A stretch of 64,000 bases of DNA from Demequina capsici (GTDB lineage Bacteria; Actinomycetota; Actinomycetes; Actinomycetales; Demequinaceae). Numbering within the stretch: position 1 is the stretch's first letter; every line of letters starts with the position of its first letter. The stretch covers positions 496,001-560,000 of the forward strand of contig NZ_CP134880.1 of the NCBI RefSeq assembly GCF_032102965.1, given 5' to 3'. The position numbers and the translations under genes were made by a program. The notes beneath the pieces are model-generated. The model saw only the letters and a list, made by a program, of their open reading frames with translations. It had not been told where the DNA came from and searched no databases. Positions 8,191 to 19,088 of the stretch are shown here, piece by piece.

Positions 8191-8259
8191 GGGTGAGCGA
8201 GTGTCGTTTCTGCGACGTCGGTGCATCTGAGGGGTGGGTCAGTGTCGCTCTGCGCGACG
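8191..8259. repeat. Two REP-like hairpin units downstream of the TauE-like gene
   Basis: Two similar units at 8191-8216 and 8236-8259 share a GGGT start, a GTGTCG arm, a short TCTG-type loop and a complementary CGAC arm. They are 45 bp apart and resemble the GGGT-CTCAGCG repeats before the gene. No coding potential is apparent in the 155 bp between the gene and the tRNA. Confidence 0.45.
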
Positions 8260-8334
8260 CGGCGCAGCCCCGCCGGCGCGCCCTCGCGTCGTTTCGCGGC
8301 GCCGGATGCATTGGGTAACCTTGTGATCTACCCC

Positions 8335-8410
8335 GCGCCTGTAGCTCAGGGGATAGAGCACCGCTCTCCTAAAGCGGGTGTCGACAGTTCGAATCTGTCC
8401 AGGCGCACCA
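8335..8410 (+). tRNA. tRNA-Arg (anticodon CCT)
   Basis: A complete cloverleaf: acceptor arms GCGCCTG (8335-8341) and CAGGCGC (8400-8406), a D-arm with GCTC/GAGC, anticodon stem CCGCT/AGCGG around loop CTCCTAA (anticodon CCT), T-arm GACAG-TTCGAAT-CTGTC, discriminator A and an encoded CCA (8408-8410). It reads AGG codons. The USP gene of the ATPase operon converges on it 32 bp later. Confidence 0.97.
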
Positions 8411-8442
8411 CCGTTCGCCCCATGCGAAGGCCGACAGGCCGA

Positions 8443-8886
8443 TCACGCCGCGTCAGGCGGGACCACCAGCACCGGCAACGGCGCGAACTCCACGACGTGC
8501 ATCGTGTGCGATCCGATGCCCGACACCACGTGGCCCGGCCGCTCCATCCGGCCCAGGACGATGAGCGTCGCACCGCACGCGGTCGCCTCGGCCAGGATCT
8601 CAGCGGCGACCCTGCCGTGGCGCTTGACCGCGACCACCGGAACGCCCGCCCGCGTCGCGAGGCGCTCCACCTGCGCGAGGGCCGCGGCGCATGCGACATC
8701 CCGGGACGACTCCAGCGCGACCGCCTCCGGTGATCCGGCGACGAGCCCGTCGTGCTCGACGACGGCCACCGCCCGCAGCGGCGCTCCGAACGCGCGGGCG
8801 TGGGCGATGGCGACGTCTGCGGCGTGGAAGGACGCCTCGGAGTCGTTGACGGCCACGAGCACAGGGCCACGCCACGGCTCGGTCAT
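8443..8886 (-). CDS. Universal stress protein (UspA family)
   Basis: A single-domain 147-residue USP fold. It begins with the strand VLVAVNDSE and ends with the nucleotide-loop region LIVLGR, then GIGSHT and PLPVLVV, similar to the ATP-binding Usp motif (G-x2-G-x9-G-S/T) but not an exact match. The start overlaps the stop of V-ATPase subunit D by one base (TCAT on the plus strand), so it is the last gene of the ATPase operon. That placement suggests a link between proton-pump expression and energy or stress state. Partner and ligand are unknown. Confidence 0.88.
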   Translation of the reverse strand: MTEPWRGPVLVAVNDSEASFHAADVAIAHARAFGAPLRAVAVVEHDGLVAGSPEAVALESSRDVACAAALAQVERLATRAGVPVVAVKRHGRVAAEILAEATACGATLIVLGRMERPGHVVSGIGSHTMHVVEFAPLPVLVVPPDAA

Positions 8887-9527
8887 CACGCGCCTCCCGT
8901 CCGTGCCTCGGCCGGCCGCGCGTGCGCCGGTCGGGACTGCTCCTGCGCGCCGACGGCCCAGCGCACCCTCAGGTTCTCCTCGCGCTCGAGCTCGTCGAGG
9001 GCCCGCTCGATGCGCGTCAGCTCGGATTCGAGGTGAGGCACCCAACGATGCTCGACTGCTCGACGTCGGGTGCGGGTGGCGTACAGCTCCTGAGCGACCG
9101 TCGCCGCGGCGCGCCTGGTCGCGGCGTGGATCGCCGCCGCTCGGACGGCTTGGGCCATCGCCTCGGCCGCGTACGACACCGATGCGCCCGCGCCCGTCGG
9201 CCTTCGCGGCGGCACGTCCACCGCAGCGTCGTCGGGGAAGTCCAAGCCCATGACATGGCCCTCGGTGATCGTCACGCGGGCGCGGGCGAGCGGCGATGCC
9301 GCATCGATCGCGTCCCACCCGTCGAGCGCCGCGGCGCGCTCCGCCCACTCCAGCGCGGCGCGCGCGGCGTGCCCCCAGGCGTCCTCTAGACCGTCGGAGC
9401 GCAGCAGCAGGCGCTCATGCTCGGCGGCGACGATGCGCTGCTTGCGTTCCAGCAGCTCGACGCCGTGCCGGGCGACGCCCAGCTGGCGTTGCACCCGCAG
9501 GCGTGCGGCCCGACCCACGTCAGCCAT
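8886..9527 (-). CDS. atpD: V/A-type ATPase subunit D (central shaft)
   Basis: A 213-residue, mostly helical rotor-shaft subunit. The N-terminal helix GRAARLRVQRQLGVARHGVELLERKQ and the C-terminal helix are the long coiled-coil pair that inserts into the A3B3 head. The C-terminus is basic, then Ala/Pro-rich. The start ATG lies inside the end of the B gene (8-bp overlap 9520-9527), so translation is coupled to subunit B. It corresponds to F-type gamma in function, not sequence. Confidence 0.9.
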   Translation of the reverse strand: MADVGRAARLRVQRQLGVARHGVELLERKQRIVAAEHERLLLRSDGLEDAWGHAARAALEWAERAAALDGWDAIDAASPLARARVTITEGHVMGLDFPDDAAVDVPPRRPTGAGASVSYAAEAMAQAVRAAAIHAATRRAAATVAQELYATRTRRRAVEHRWVPHLESELTRIERALDELEREENLRVRWAVGAQEQSRPAHARPAEARTGGA

Positions 9528-10962
9528 CGTCGGCCTCCTCTCCGGAGGTCGGGAGATGGGCCGCGACCTGCGCCGGGGAGACCATGGTGAGCTCCTGCCG
9601 CGGCAGTGCGGCGAGCGCCCGCCAGGCGCGGTCGAGCGTGTCCTCGAGGGTGCGAGACTCGGCGTGGCCCTGGTTCAGCAGGTCCTGCTCCATCACGTGC
9701 CGGTAGGCGAGGTAGGCGCGGTCCGTCTCGCCCAGCGACGACGCTCCGACGAGTTCCGCGAGCGCCGCTGACTGGCGTGCGCGGGCGAGCGCGGCGAGCA
9801 CCTGCGCGGCGACGTCCAGATGGTCGTCCCTGGTGCGCCCCGGTCCAGCGCCGCTGCGCATGAGGCGCGACAGCGAGCTGAGCGTGTCGACGGGCGGGTA
9901 GACGCCGCGCGCCGCGAGCTCGGGGGACAGCACGATCTGACCCTCGGTGATGTAGCCGGTGAGGTCAGGCACGGGGTGCGTGATGTCCCCGGCGGGCATC
10001 GTCAGCACGGGGACGATGGTGACGGAGCCATCCGTGCCCCTCACCCGGCCGCACCGTTCGTACAGCGTGGCCAGGTCGCTGTAGAGGTAGCCGGGGTAGC
10101 CGCGGCGTGCAGGGATCTCGCGGCGCGCGGCCGACACCTCGCGGACCGCCTCCGCATAGTTCGTCATGTCGGACAGCAGGACGAGCACGTCAGCACCGTC
10201 CTCGAAGGCCAGATGCTCGGCGATCGTGAGGGCCAGGCGCGGAGTGAGGATGCGCTCGATCGGCGGGTCGTCGGCGGCGTTGAGCAGCAGCACGAGCTCG
10301 CCCGACGCGGTGCGCGCCTCAAGGCGATCCCTGACGAACGCGATGTCGGCGTGGGTGAGACCCATGGCTGCGAAGACGACGCGGAACTCCGTCCCGGGGC
10401 TGACGGACTGTGCGGCGATCTGCGTCGCCAGGCTGAGGTGCGGCAGCCCTGCGACGGAGAAGATCGGGAGCTTCTGCCCGCGCACCAGGGTGGTCAGGGC
10501 GTCGATGACGGACACGCCGGTGAGGATCGGCTCGCGTGGCGGCTCGCGTTCCACGGGGTTGAGCGGCCACCCGCTGACGGGTGCCACCTGGGAGGCGGTG
10601 ATCGGAGGTCCGCCGTCCAGGGGTGCGCCTCTGCCGTTGCATACGCGTCCCAGCCAGTCGGTGCCGACGGGGATGTGCAGCGGCCGCCCGCCGAAGCGCA
10701 CCTCGATCCCGCCGGGAGTGAGCCCCTCCGTCCCCTCGAAGATCTGCACGGTCGCCTGATCGCCGTCGAGGTCCAGCACCAGCCCGTGGCGGAGCCCTTC
10801 AGGCGTGGCGATCTCCGCGGACTCGTCCCAGCCGACGCCGTCGACCCCGCCGACGACGACGAGCGGCCCGCGGATCGCGCGGATGTCCTGGTGGCCGATG
10901 CGGGCCTGGGCGAGCGCCGACGACCGTCCCTCGGGTCCCTGTCCGGGTCGGGTCGCGTTCAT
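9520..10962 (-). CDS. atpB: V/A-type ATPase subunit B (non-catalytic head subunit)
   Basis: This 480-residue nucleotide-binding-fold subunit alternates with A in the hexameric head. It lacks a P-loop lysine, as expected for B subunits, and shows family motifs such as IDALTTLVRGQKLPIFS, DMTNYAEAVREVSAARREIP and RGYPGYLYSDLATLYERCGR. ATG 10962 overlaps the end of the A gene by 4 bp. Length is normal for the family (about 460-490). Confidence 0.95.
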   Translation of the reverse strand: MNATRPGQGPEGRSSALAQARIGHQDIRAIRGPLVVVGGVDGVGWDESAEIATPEGLRHGLVLDLDGDQATVQIFEGTEGLTPGGIEVRFGGRPLHIPVGTDWLGRVCNGRGAPLDGGPPITASQVAPVSGWPLNPVEREPPREPILTGVSVIDALTTLVRGQKLPIFSVAGLPHLSLATQIAAQSVSPGTEFRVVFAAMGLTHADIAFVRDRLEARTASGELVLLLNAADDPPIERILTPRLALTIAEHLAFEDGADVLVLLSDMTNYAEAVREVSAARREIPARRGYPGYLYSDLATLYERCGRVRGTDGSVTIVPVLTMPAGDITHPVPDLTGYITEGQIVLSPELAARGVYPPVDTLSSLSRLMRSGAGPGRTRDDHLDVAAQVLAALARARQSAALAELVGASSLGETDRAYLAYRHVMEQDLLNQGHAESRTLEDTLDRAWRALAALPRQELTMVSPAQVAAHLPTSGEEADDG

Positions 10963-12734
10963 GGCAGCTCCCCGAGCTGGGCGACCATGCGATCGCGGAT
11001 CTCCGCCACCGCGCCGGCCTGGTCGGTGCCGACGTCCTGCGCGGCGCGGATCACCGGCCCGAAGTCGAGCCGTTCGACGGCGGTCGCCGTTGCGCCCCGG
11101 TCGATCGCCGCGTGGCAGGCGTCGATCACCCCGAGCACCAGGTCCAGCAGCGCGGCGCCCTTCGCGTCGGAGCAGGTGGCGTCGTTCGGGTGGAGCGCGT
11201 TCTGAGCCAGCACGGACTCGCGCAGCAGCCGCCCGCCGAGCACGACCATGCGCTCGCGGCCGGGCAGGGAGCCGACGCCGATCACCTCGGCCAGCGAGGA
11301 GAGCCGGTCCGCCTCCGCGAGGATCGCGAGCGCGGTCGCTCGCCGCGCGGCCCATTCGGGATCTCCGTGGACGGTCTGCCAGCGGGCCAGCCCGTCGGTG
11401 TCGCGCGCGAACGAGCCGGACCAGTGCACGGCGGGGTAGTGGCGCGCGTAGGCGAGGTCGCGGTCGAGCATCCACATGGCGCGCACGAACCGTTGCGTGA
11501 TGGTGGTGACGGGTTCCGACATGTCGCCACCAGGAGGGGAGACGGCTCCGATCACGGTGACGGACGCGTCGTGCCCGCCCAGGGTGGTGACGCGGCCCGC
11601 GCGCTCGTAGAAGGCCGCGAGCTGGGAGGCGAGGTCCGCGGGGAAGCCCTCCTCTGCTGGCAGGTCGCCGCGCCGGTTCGCGAACTCGCGCAGCGCCTCC
11701 GCCCAGCGGGATGTGGAGTCGGCGATGACGACGGCCTGGTAGCCCATGTCCCGGTAGTACTCGGCGATGGAGATGCCCGTGTAGATGCTGAGCTCGCGCG
11801 CCATCATCGGCATGTTGGACGTGTTGGCGACCACGACGGTGCGTTCCACGAGCCTGCCCCCGGAGCGGGCGTCGGTGAGGCGGCCCAGGTCGTCGAGCAC
11901 GTCGGCCATCTCGTTGCCGCGCTCGCCGCAGCCGACGTAGACGATGACGTCGGCGTCGCACCACTTGGCGATCTGCTGCAGCAGCATGGTCTTGCCGGTG
12001 CCGAATCCGCCCGTGACGGCCGCCGCAGCACCGCGCGGGACGGGGAAGAAGAGGTCGAGCACCCGCTGCCCCGTGTGCAGGGGGACAGGGTCCGCCTGGC
12101 GCTCGCGGAAGGGCCGGGGACGACGCATCGGCCACCGCTCGGACAGCCTCACCTCCCGGTCGCCGACCCCGGCGACACCGATCCTTGCCACCGCGTCGAG
12201 CGCCCCCACCTCGCAGTCGTCCGCGATCCAGTCGACGGTGCCGGATGCCCCGGCGGGGACGATCACCCGATGCTCGACGGCACCCGAGTGGGGCACCGTC
12301 CCCAGCACGTCGCCCTCGGAGACCCCGTCGCCTGCGCGCACCGTGGGGACGAACCGCCAGCGGCGACCGCCGTCGGCCCCCGCCACGGACTCGGGCCGGT
12401 CGGGACGCAGCCAGATCGGGGCCGACGTGAGCGGGCGCATCAGGCCGTCGAACGCCGCGCCCAGCAGGCCGGGTCCGAAGAGCCCCGTGAGCGGCTGGCC
12501 GCTGCCCGCCGCGGGCGCGCCCACCCGCAGACCGCCGGTGTACTCGTAGGCCTGCATCGTGGCGCGGGTGCCGTCCACTGCGACGACCTCCGCGCTGATC
12601 CGATCCGCTCCCACGTGCAGGATCTCGCCCATGGCGACGTCCGGCACTCCCTCGGCCTCCAGCAGGGGTCCGGTCACGCGCACGGTCCGGCCGACGCGCC
12701 CCGGTGCGTCGTGCCTGGTGCTCACTCCGTCCAC
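10959..12734 (-). CDS. atpA: V/A-type ATPase catalytic subunit A
   Basis: The catalytic ATP-hydrolysing/synthesising subunit of the rotary pump. The 591-residue protein has P-loop GGFGTGKT (242-249), CGERGNEM with the catalytic glutamate, and the V/A-specific non-homologous region (about residues 115-190) absent from F-type beta. The annotated start is GTG 12734; an in-frame GTG at 12725, which overlaps the E-gene stop as GTGA, is equally plausible and would shorten the protein by three residues. Head and stalk genes are all contiguous, so the complex should be functional. Confidence 0.95.
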   Translation of the reverse strand: MDGVSTRHDAPGRVGRTVRVTGPLLEAEGVPDVAMGEILHVGADRISAEVVAVDGTRATMQAYEYTGGLRVGAPAAGSGQPLTGLFGPGLLGAAFDGLMRPLTSAPIWLRPDRPESVAGADGGRRWRFVPTVRAGDGVSEGDVLGTVPHSGAVEHRVIVPAGASGTVDWIADDCEVGALDAVARIGVAGVGDREVRLSERWPMRRPRPFRERQADPVPLHTGQRVLDLFFPVPRGAAAAVTGGFGTGKTMLLQQIAKWCDADVIVYVGCGERGNEMADVLDDLGRLTDARSGGRLVERTVVVANTSNMPMMARELSIYTGISIAEYYRDMGYQAVVIADSTSRWAEALREFANRRGDLPAEEGFPADLASQLAAFYERAGRVTTLGGHDASVTVIGAVSPPGGDMSEPVTTITQRFVRAMWMLDRDLAYARHYPAVHWSGSFARDTDGLARWQTVHGDPEWAARRATALAILAEADRLSSLAEVIGVGSLPGRERMVVLGGRLLRESVLAQNALHPNDATCSDAKGAALLDLVLGVIDACHAAIDRGATATAVERLDFGPVIRAAQDVGTDQAGAVAEIRDRMVAQLGELP

Positions 12735-13242
12735 AGGTCCGACACCTCCCCGCCCATCGACTCGAGCGTCGCCTTCGCGAGCGTGGGGAGCGTGAGGTCC
12801 AGCCGACGCGTGCCGAGCGTCGCGACGACGCCTCCCCGTGCGTCCTCCTCGACGGTCGCGCCGGAGCCGAGCACGGTGACGGCGCGATCGCTGAGCGCCT
12901 CGCGCATCGCGGGATATGTCGGAGAGTCGCGCAGGCCCTCGGCGCGTGCGAGCACCAGGGCCTCGAGCTCCGCGTGCAAGGACTCCCGCGCCCCAAGGCG
13001 CAGCTCATGGGCGCGACGGCGCTCGCGAGCGGACCTCAGCGAGGCATCCGCCCGCGCTGCCGCCACTCCTGCCTCGACCGCGCGTCGGCCGATCGCCTCC
13101 ACCTCGCGGGTGGCCTCCGCCGCCGTCGCGTCCGCCCGGTGCGCGGCGTCGTCGAGCACCGCGTCCGCGCGCGTCTGCGCCCGTGCGAGGATGTCCGCGC
13201 GCAACGGCGCGAGCGAGGCGTCGGCTCCAGGGGGCAGGCCCT

Positions 13243-13246
<4 letters not shown>
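12722..13246 (-). CDS. V/A-type ATPase subunit E (peripheral stalk)
   Basis: A 174-residue protein with a long Ala/Arg/Glu-rich N-terminal helix (residues about 10-100) and a compact C-terminal domain (AVTVLGSGATVEE, GVVATLGTRRLDLTLPTLAKATLE), the architecture of the E stator subunit that forms a coiled coil with G/H. ATG 13246 overlaps the F-subunit stop (ATGA); the open frame further upstream is ignored because it would run through the F gene. Confidence 0.82.
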
Positions 13247-15281
<2,035 letters not shown>

Positions 15282-15295
<14 letters not shown>

Positions 15296-16211
15296 CGAGC
15301 ACCTCCCTGGCTCCCTGGCCCTCGCCGGCGGCGCCGACGGCGGCGAGGGCGGCCTGGACACGCCACGCGTCTGCGCTGAGCAGCGCGATTCCCGCGACCA
15401 CGACGTCGGGTCCCGGGGTTCCGTCCCGCAGCATCGCGCCGGCCTCCGCCTCCGTGCGGGCGTGCAGGCGTGCCTCGGCCCGCCAGAGGTCGCCGGGAAG
15501 GGCGATCCCGCCGAGAACCGTGCCCACGCGACGGGGGAGCGCGGCCACGAACGACGGCAGGTCGGGAGCGGACTCCCAGGCGTGCCCGAGCAGCGGGGCT
15601 GCCCTGGTGCGGAGCGTCGGTCCGGGACGGACACGGTCGACGAAGAGCAGTCGCGCCAGGGCGAGCGCGCATTCTTGCGTGCACCACGTGCGTGCGGCAG
15701 GTGCCACCTGCGCGTAGCGCACCAACGACGCGGCGGTGAGGATGTCCGCAAGCTGGGGGTCGTCGTCGGGCACCTCCCCCCATGCGGTGCGCGCCAGCAG
15801 GTGCGTCAGCGCTGTGGCGGACGCAGCGGTGCGCAGCAGGCCCCACGAGGTCTCGAGCGCGCCGAGCTCGTACGGACTGGTGGCCGGCCCACCCTCGAGC
15901 TCGCGCCGGTGCTGCAGGATGTTCTCTCGCTCGAAGCGTGCGGCCGCGGCCCGCAGGATCCCCGTGCCGGAGGCGGGAGCCCACCCCGCGAGCACGCGCA
16001 GCTGCCACAGCAGCGTCTCGCGTGCCGCCCGCTGCAGAGCCTCCGGGCCGGAGACGTGCGCCGCTCGCACCCCGTAGCTCCAGCGGGACAGCAGGTCCTC
16101 GACCTCCGTCCACGTCCGCGCCGAGGCGATCCTGAGGGCGCCCTGCTCGCCGGCGCGGCCCGCGGCGAGCGCGCGCACCCGGACCGACGCGGCCACCCAC
16201 GCGGCGCTCAC
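15282..16211 (-). CDS. V/A-type ATPase subunit C (AC39/d family)
   Basis: A 309-residue, mostly helical protein with three repeated helical bundles, the funnel-shaped adaptor that joins the central shaft to the membrane ring. Recognisable pieces are WVAASVRVRALA at the N-terminus and a bundle around FERENILQHRRELEGG. Sequence similarity in this family is always low; the position between the G/H-type subunit and subunit I is decisive. It overlaps the upstream gene by 4 bp. Confidence 0.75.
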
Positions 16212-16639
16212 GACGCTGCCCCCAGGTCCGCCTGCAGCGTCGCCACGACCGCGTCGGCGGCCTCGGCGACCCGCGGCGAGCGCGCGTCGAGCAGCCTTGC
16301 CGCGTCGTCGCGCGCACGTTGCATGAGTGCCGCGTCCTCGGCGGCGGCGTCGGCCAGGATCGACGCGGCGGCGTCCGCCTCACGCGCGGGGGCCTCGCGT
16401 CTGGCGCGTGCGACGTCGGCGGCGGCGTCGCGCCGCGCCTGCTCCAGCCGCTCGACCGCGAGTGCCTCGGCCTGCGCGGTGAGTCGCGCGGCGGCGTCCA
16501 GGTCGGCGTCCAGGGCCGCGAAGACGGGGGCGAGCTCGAGAACGGGGCCGGAGCGCTCGGCGACATGCTCGGCGGACTCGGCCGCTCCTCCTGGTGCTGT
16601 CACCGGGCGGAATCGGTCAAGGATCTCCTGCCAGCGCAT
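16208..16639 (-). CDS. V/A-type ATPase subunit G/H-like peripheral-stalk coiled coil
   Basis: A 143-residue protein that is almost entirely a charged Ala-rich helix (residues about 40-135, heptad-like Ala/Leu with Arg/Glu), expected for the stator subunit that pairs with E. It is the first gene of the operon. ATG 16639 is preceded by GAGGAAGAGAG. A membrane anchor is absent, so it is not an F-type b subunit. Family assignment rests on coiled-coil character and operon position. Confidence 0.7.
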   Translation of the reverse strand: MRWQEILDRFRPVTAPGGAAESAEHVAERSGPVLELAPVFAALDADLDAAARLTAQAEALAVERLEQARRDAAADVARARREAPAREADAAASILADAAAEDAALMQRARDDAARLLDARSPRVAEAADAVVATLQADLGAAS

Positions 16640-16693
16640 CTCTCTTCCTCGAGCCTGCGGCTGTCGGGCGGCGTGACCGTCCGATCTTCTTCG

Positions 16694-16699
16694 AATCTA
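16694..16699 (-). promoter_or_regulatory. Candidate -10 box of the V-ATPase operon
   Basis: On the minus strand TAGATT lies 54 bp before the first ATPase start codon (16639), in the only relatively AT-rich patch of the 181-bp gap between the GH13 gene and the operon. No good -35 hexamer is seen at the right spacing. Confidence 0.35.
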
Positions 16700-16820
16700 C
16701 TCTCGGGCGGTGCGCGGCGCGCGTCGCCCGCGTGTGCATCGTGCCTGGAACGAGCGGGAGGGGTGGAGGTGTCTCGGGTCGTCCGCTCAGCGGCGGCCTG
16801 GGCGGACGAGCCGTCGCGCC

Positions 16821-18125
16821 CTACGCGCCCAGGACGGCCCACCCGTGGGGGGCGACCTCGTGCGGCCGGGCGAGCGTCGCGTCGTCCGCGTCGAGCAGCG
16901 GTCCGGTCGGTGTGAGCGCCGCAGGAGCGTCGGAAAGGTTGAGCACGACGGAGAGTGCGTCGCGTCCGGCAGCGGTCCTGAAGGTGGCGACCTCGTTCGT
17001 GAGCGAGACCTGCTCGGTGGTCGCCCGATGCAGCCATGGCCGGTCCCGCCGCAGCCGAAGCAGGCGCCGGTGGAGCTGCAGCACGCCGTCGTCGCCCGTC
17101 ATCGTGGAGGGGTCGGCGGGAAGCTCGGGGCGGATGGCGTCGTCGCCGCCCGCGCGTTCCTCCTTCAGGGCGTGCAGCCCGAACTCGTCGCCCGCATAGA
17201 TCTCCGGCGTGCCGCCCAACGTGGCGAGTGCGACGATCGCGTGAGGAAGGTGGCGCGGGTCCTCGATCCGGCTCGCGATCCGCGTGACGTCGTGGTTGCC
17301 GACGAAGGTGACCGGCGCGAACGTCGCGAGCATGCTGTCGTGCCTCGTGAGGGTCCATGCGAGCTCGAACAGGTTGCGGTCGTTGATGCTCGACCAGAGC
17401 GCCTTCCACAGCTCGTACTGGGTGACGGTGTCGGCGGTCGAGTCGGTCACGAAGGCCGCGTAGTCGCCGTGGATCACCTCGGCCTCGCACCAGAGGTCCG
17501 GATGGGTGCGTCGGACCTCGGGCAGGACGCCTGCCCAGAACGAGGTGGGGACGGCGTACGCGGCGTCCAGCCGCCAGGCGTCCGCGCCTCTGTCGAGCCA
17601 GTGCCGCATCGTGTCGATCACGAGGGATCGCACCCGAGGGTCGTCATGGTTCAGGGTGAGCAGGGAGTCGTGACCCTCGAAGGGGACGAAGCGACGACCG
17701 CCGGGGTCGCCGTCGCGGCGCAACCATGAGGACTCGTCGGACTCAGGGCCCGCCGCCAAGGCGGCCTGCGCCAGCGGATGGGCGCGGCCCACATGGTTGA
17801 AGACGCCGTCGAGCTCGAGCCGCAGCCCACGGTCGTGCACGGCGGCCGCGAGCGTGTCGAAGTCCTCCTGCGTGCCCAGCCGAGGGTCGATCCGGAGGTG
17901 GTCGGTGGTGTCGTAGCCATGGGTGCTCGAGGCGAAGATCGGGCCGAGCGCAATGCCGGTGGCGCCCAGCGCGACCACATGGTCCAGCCAGGGGATCAGG
18001 CGCAGCAGCCGGTGCTCGTCGGGGCCGACGGGCCCGCTCGACGGCTCGGGCAGGACGCCGCACGCGCCGAGCGGGTAGACGCGCCACCACACGGTGTCGG
18101 CGACCCAGGTCGGTTCCGTGGTCAT
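16821..18125 (-). CDS. GH13 alpha-amylase-family glycoside hydrolase
   Basis: A 434-residue cytoplasmic (no signal peptide) (beta/alpha)8 enzyme acting on alpha-glucosidic bonds. The conserved regions are LDGVFNH (residues 105-111), the nucleophile Asp187 in DAWRLDAAY, the acid/base Glu216 in WCEAEVIHG and the transition-state Asp279 in FVGNHDV. It ends with a short beta-sandwich domain C. ATG 18125 is chosen because GGGGG lies upstream; extension to 18173 has no ribosome site. Specificity (oligo-alpha-glucosidase, trehalose-related or other) cannot be decided. It is a single gene between the ATPase operon and a TetR gene. Confidence 0.9.
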   Translation of the reverse strand: MTTEPTWVADTVWWRVYPLGACGVLPEPSSGPVGPDEHRLLRLIPWLDHVVALGATGIALGPIFASSTHGYDTTDHLRIDPRLGTQEDFDTLAAAVHDRGLRLELDGVFNHVGRAHPLAQAALAAGPESDESSWLRRDGDPGGRRFVPFEGHDSLLTLNHDDPRVRSLVIDTMRHWLDRGADAWRLDAAYAVPTSFWAGVLPEVRRTHPDLWCEAEVIHGDYAAFVTDSTADTVTQYELWKALWSSINDRNLFELAWTLTRHDSMLATFAPVTFVGNHDVTRIASRIEDPRHLPHAIVALATLGGTPEIYAGDEFGLHALKEERAGGDDAIRPELPADPSTMTGDDGVLQLHRRLLRLRRDRPWLHRATTEQVSLTNEVATFRTAAGRDALSVVLNLSDAPAALTPTGPLLDADDATLARPHEVAPHGWAVLGA

Positions 18126-18264
18126 GGGGCCCCCTTGGACGAGCTCCGCCGCGGCGGCGGAGTCTCGCTCCACCGTAGCGGGCGCGTCAGGCGTCGACGC
18201 GCGCGAACGGAAGCGGTGAGGTGCGGGGGCAGGAATGGTGCGGTGCGGGCGACCTGTGCACCGG

Positions 18265-18828
18265 TCAGGGGATCAGGTCGGAGGCGATGGCCTGCGCGGC
18301 AGCGGCCCGCTCGGCCGCCGTGCCGCCGATGTCGGAGCCCGTCTTGTTGGCGATCAGGACGGCCATGATCGCCATGCGGACGCGGAGCCGGTCCTCGATG
18401 GTCGCGTTCTCAGGTGCGGCGGCCTCGCCGAGCCGGGCCTTGAGGTCGTGGACCACCGCGGTCGTGGCGCCGAGGTTCTGCAGGGCGACCTCGTTCTGCT
18501 GCACGCAGCGCATGACCTCGCCTGGGACCCCGCGTGCGATCTCGCCGAGCCGGCGGATCATCTCGAGGCGGCGTGCGTGGGTGGAGGGCTCCGACTCCAT
18601 CCACGCGACGAGGGCGTCGACCTCGGTGGCGGCTTGGCCGAGGAGGGAGTCGAGGATCTCCTCCTTGGTCTTGAAGTGGTAGTACAGCGCGGCCTTGGTG
18701 ACGCCGAGGTCCTCGGCGATCTCGCGCAGCGAGGTCTGGTCGTAGCCGTTGTCCGTGAACCGCTCGAGCGCGACGCTCTGGATGCGTTCGCGGGTGTCCC
18801 CGCGTCGGCGGGTGGCGGTCTCGGTCAT
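18265..18828 (-). CDS. TetR family transcriptional regulator
   Basis: A 187-residue repressor. The N-terminal helix-turn-helix spans about residues 12-58 (ERIQSVALERFTDNGYDQTSL, then EIAEDLGVTKAALYYHFKTKEE), followed by a helical ligand domain. ATG 18828 is preceded by GAGAGGAAAG. It is divergent from the DHA2 transporter at 19089, with a 260-bp shared region that contains a readable promoter and a palindrome, so it very likely represses the transporter and is released by a transported drug-like ligand. Confidence 0.92.
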   Translation of the reverse strand: MTETATRRRGDTRERIQSVALERFTDNGYDQTSLREIAEDLGVTKAALYYHFKTKEEILDSLLGQAATEVDALVAWMESEPSTHARRLEMIRRLGEIARGVPGEVMRCVQQNEVALQNLGATTAVVHDLKARLGEAAAPENATIEDRLRVRMAIMAVLIANKTGSDIGGTAAERAAAAQAIASDLIP

Positions 18829-18868
18829 GGCTTTCCTCTCCCGGCAATGAATTCGCAAGTTCTGGGAA

Positions 18869-18903
18869 TTGACTTGACGACCGGCTAGTTACGTGAATAG
18901 TAT
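18869..18903 (+). promoter_or_regulatory. Promoter of the DHA2 transporter gene
   Basis: The -35 TTGACG (18874-18879) and -10 TAGTAT (18898-18903) are separated by 18 bp and read toward the transporter. A second overlapping TTGACT (18869-18874) is also present. This is the best sigma-70-like promoter in the window. Confidence 0.7.
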
Positions 18904-18912
18904 CACCGAGAG

Positions 18913-18936
18913 AACTTACCGGACGGCTAGGAAGTT
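18913..18936. promoter_or_regulatory. Candidate TetR operator
   Basis: A 24-bp imperfect palindrome with outer arms AACTT and AAGTT sits just downstream of the -10 box, over the expected transcription start. The element CGGCTAG occurs in it (18924-18930) and again 42 bp upstream between the -35 and -10 boxes (18882-18888), so two repressor contacts are likely. Confidence 0.5.
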
Positions 18937-19088
18937 CCCCAGGGCCCTAGGGCCCAGCCGCAGACGCCGTCCCGCAGACCGTCGGCCCCCAAGGGGTGCG
19001 TCGGTCCCGCCCCGGAAGGGGCCTCAGGCCACCGTCGGCCTCACCGAACCTCACGCATCGGTGGGCTGCCCGCATACGAAAGGTCCTC

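Noticed and set aside
8335..8442. tRNA-Arg as an integration site for a mobile element
   Set aside because: No integrase, no repeated tRNA end and no change in gene style on either side; the flanking genes are the TauE-like gene and the ATPase operon.
9520..13008. A 1162-codon minus frame covering ATPase subunits A and B
   Set aside because: The first half is a shifted-frame shadow of subunit A; only the last 480 residues (subunit B) are real, and B has its own start at 10962.
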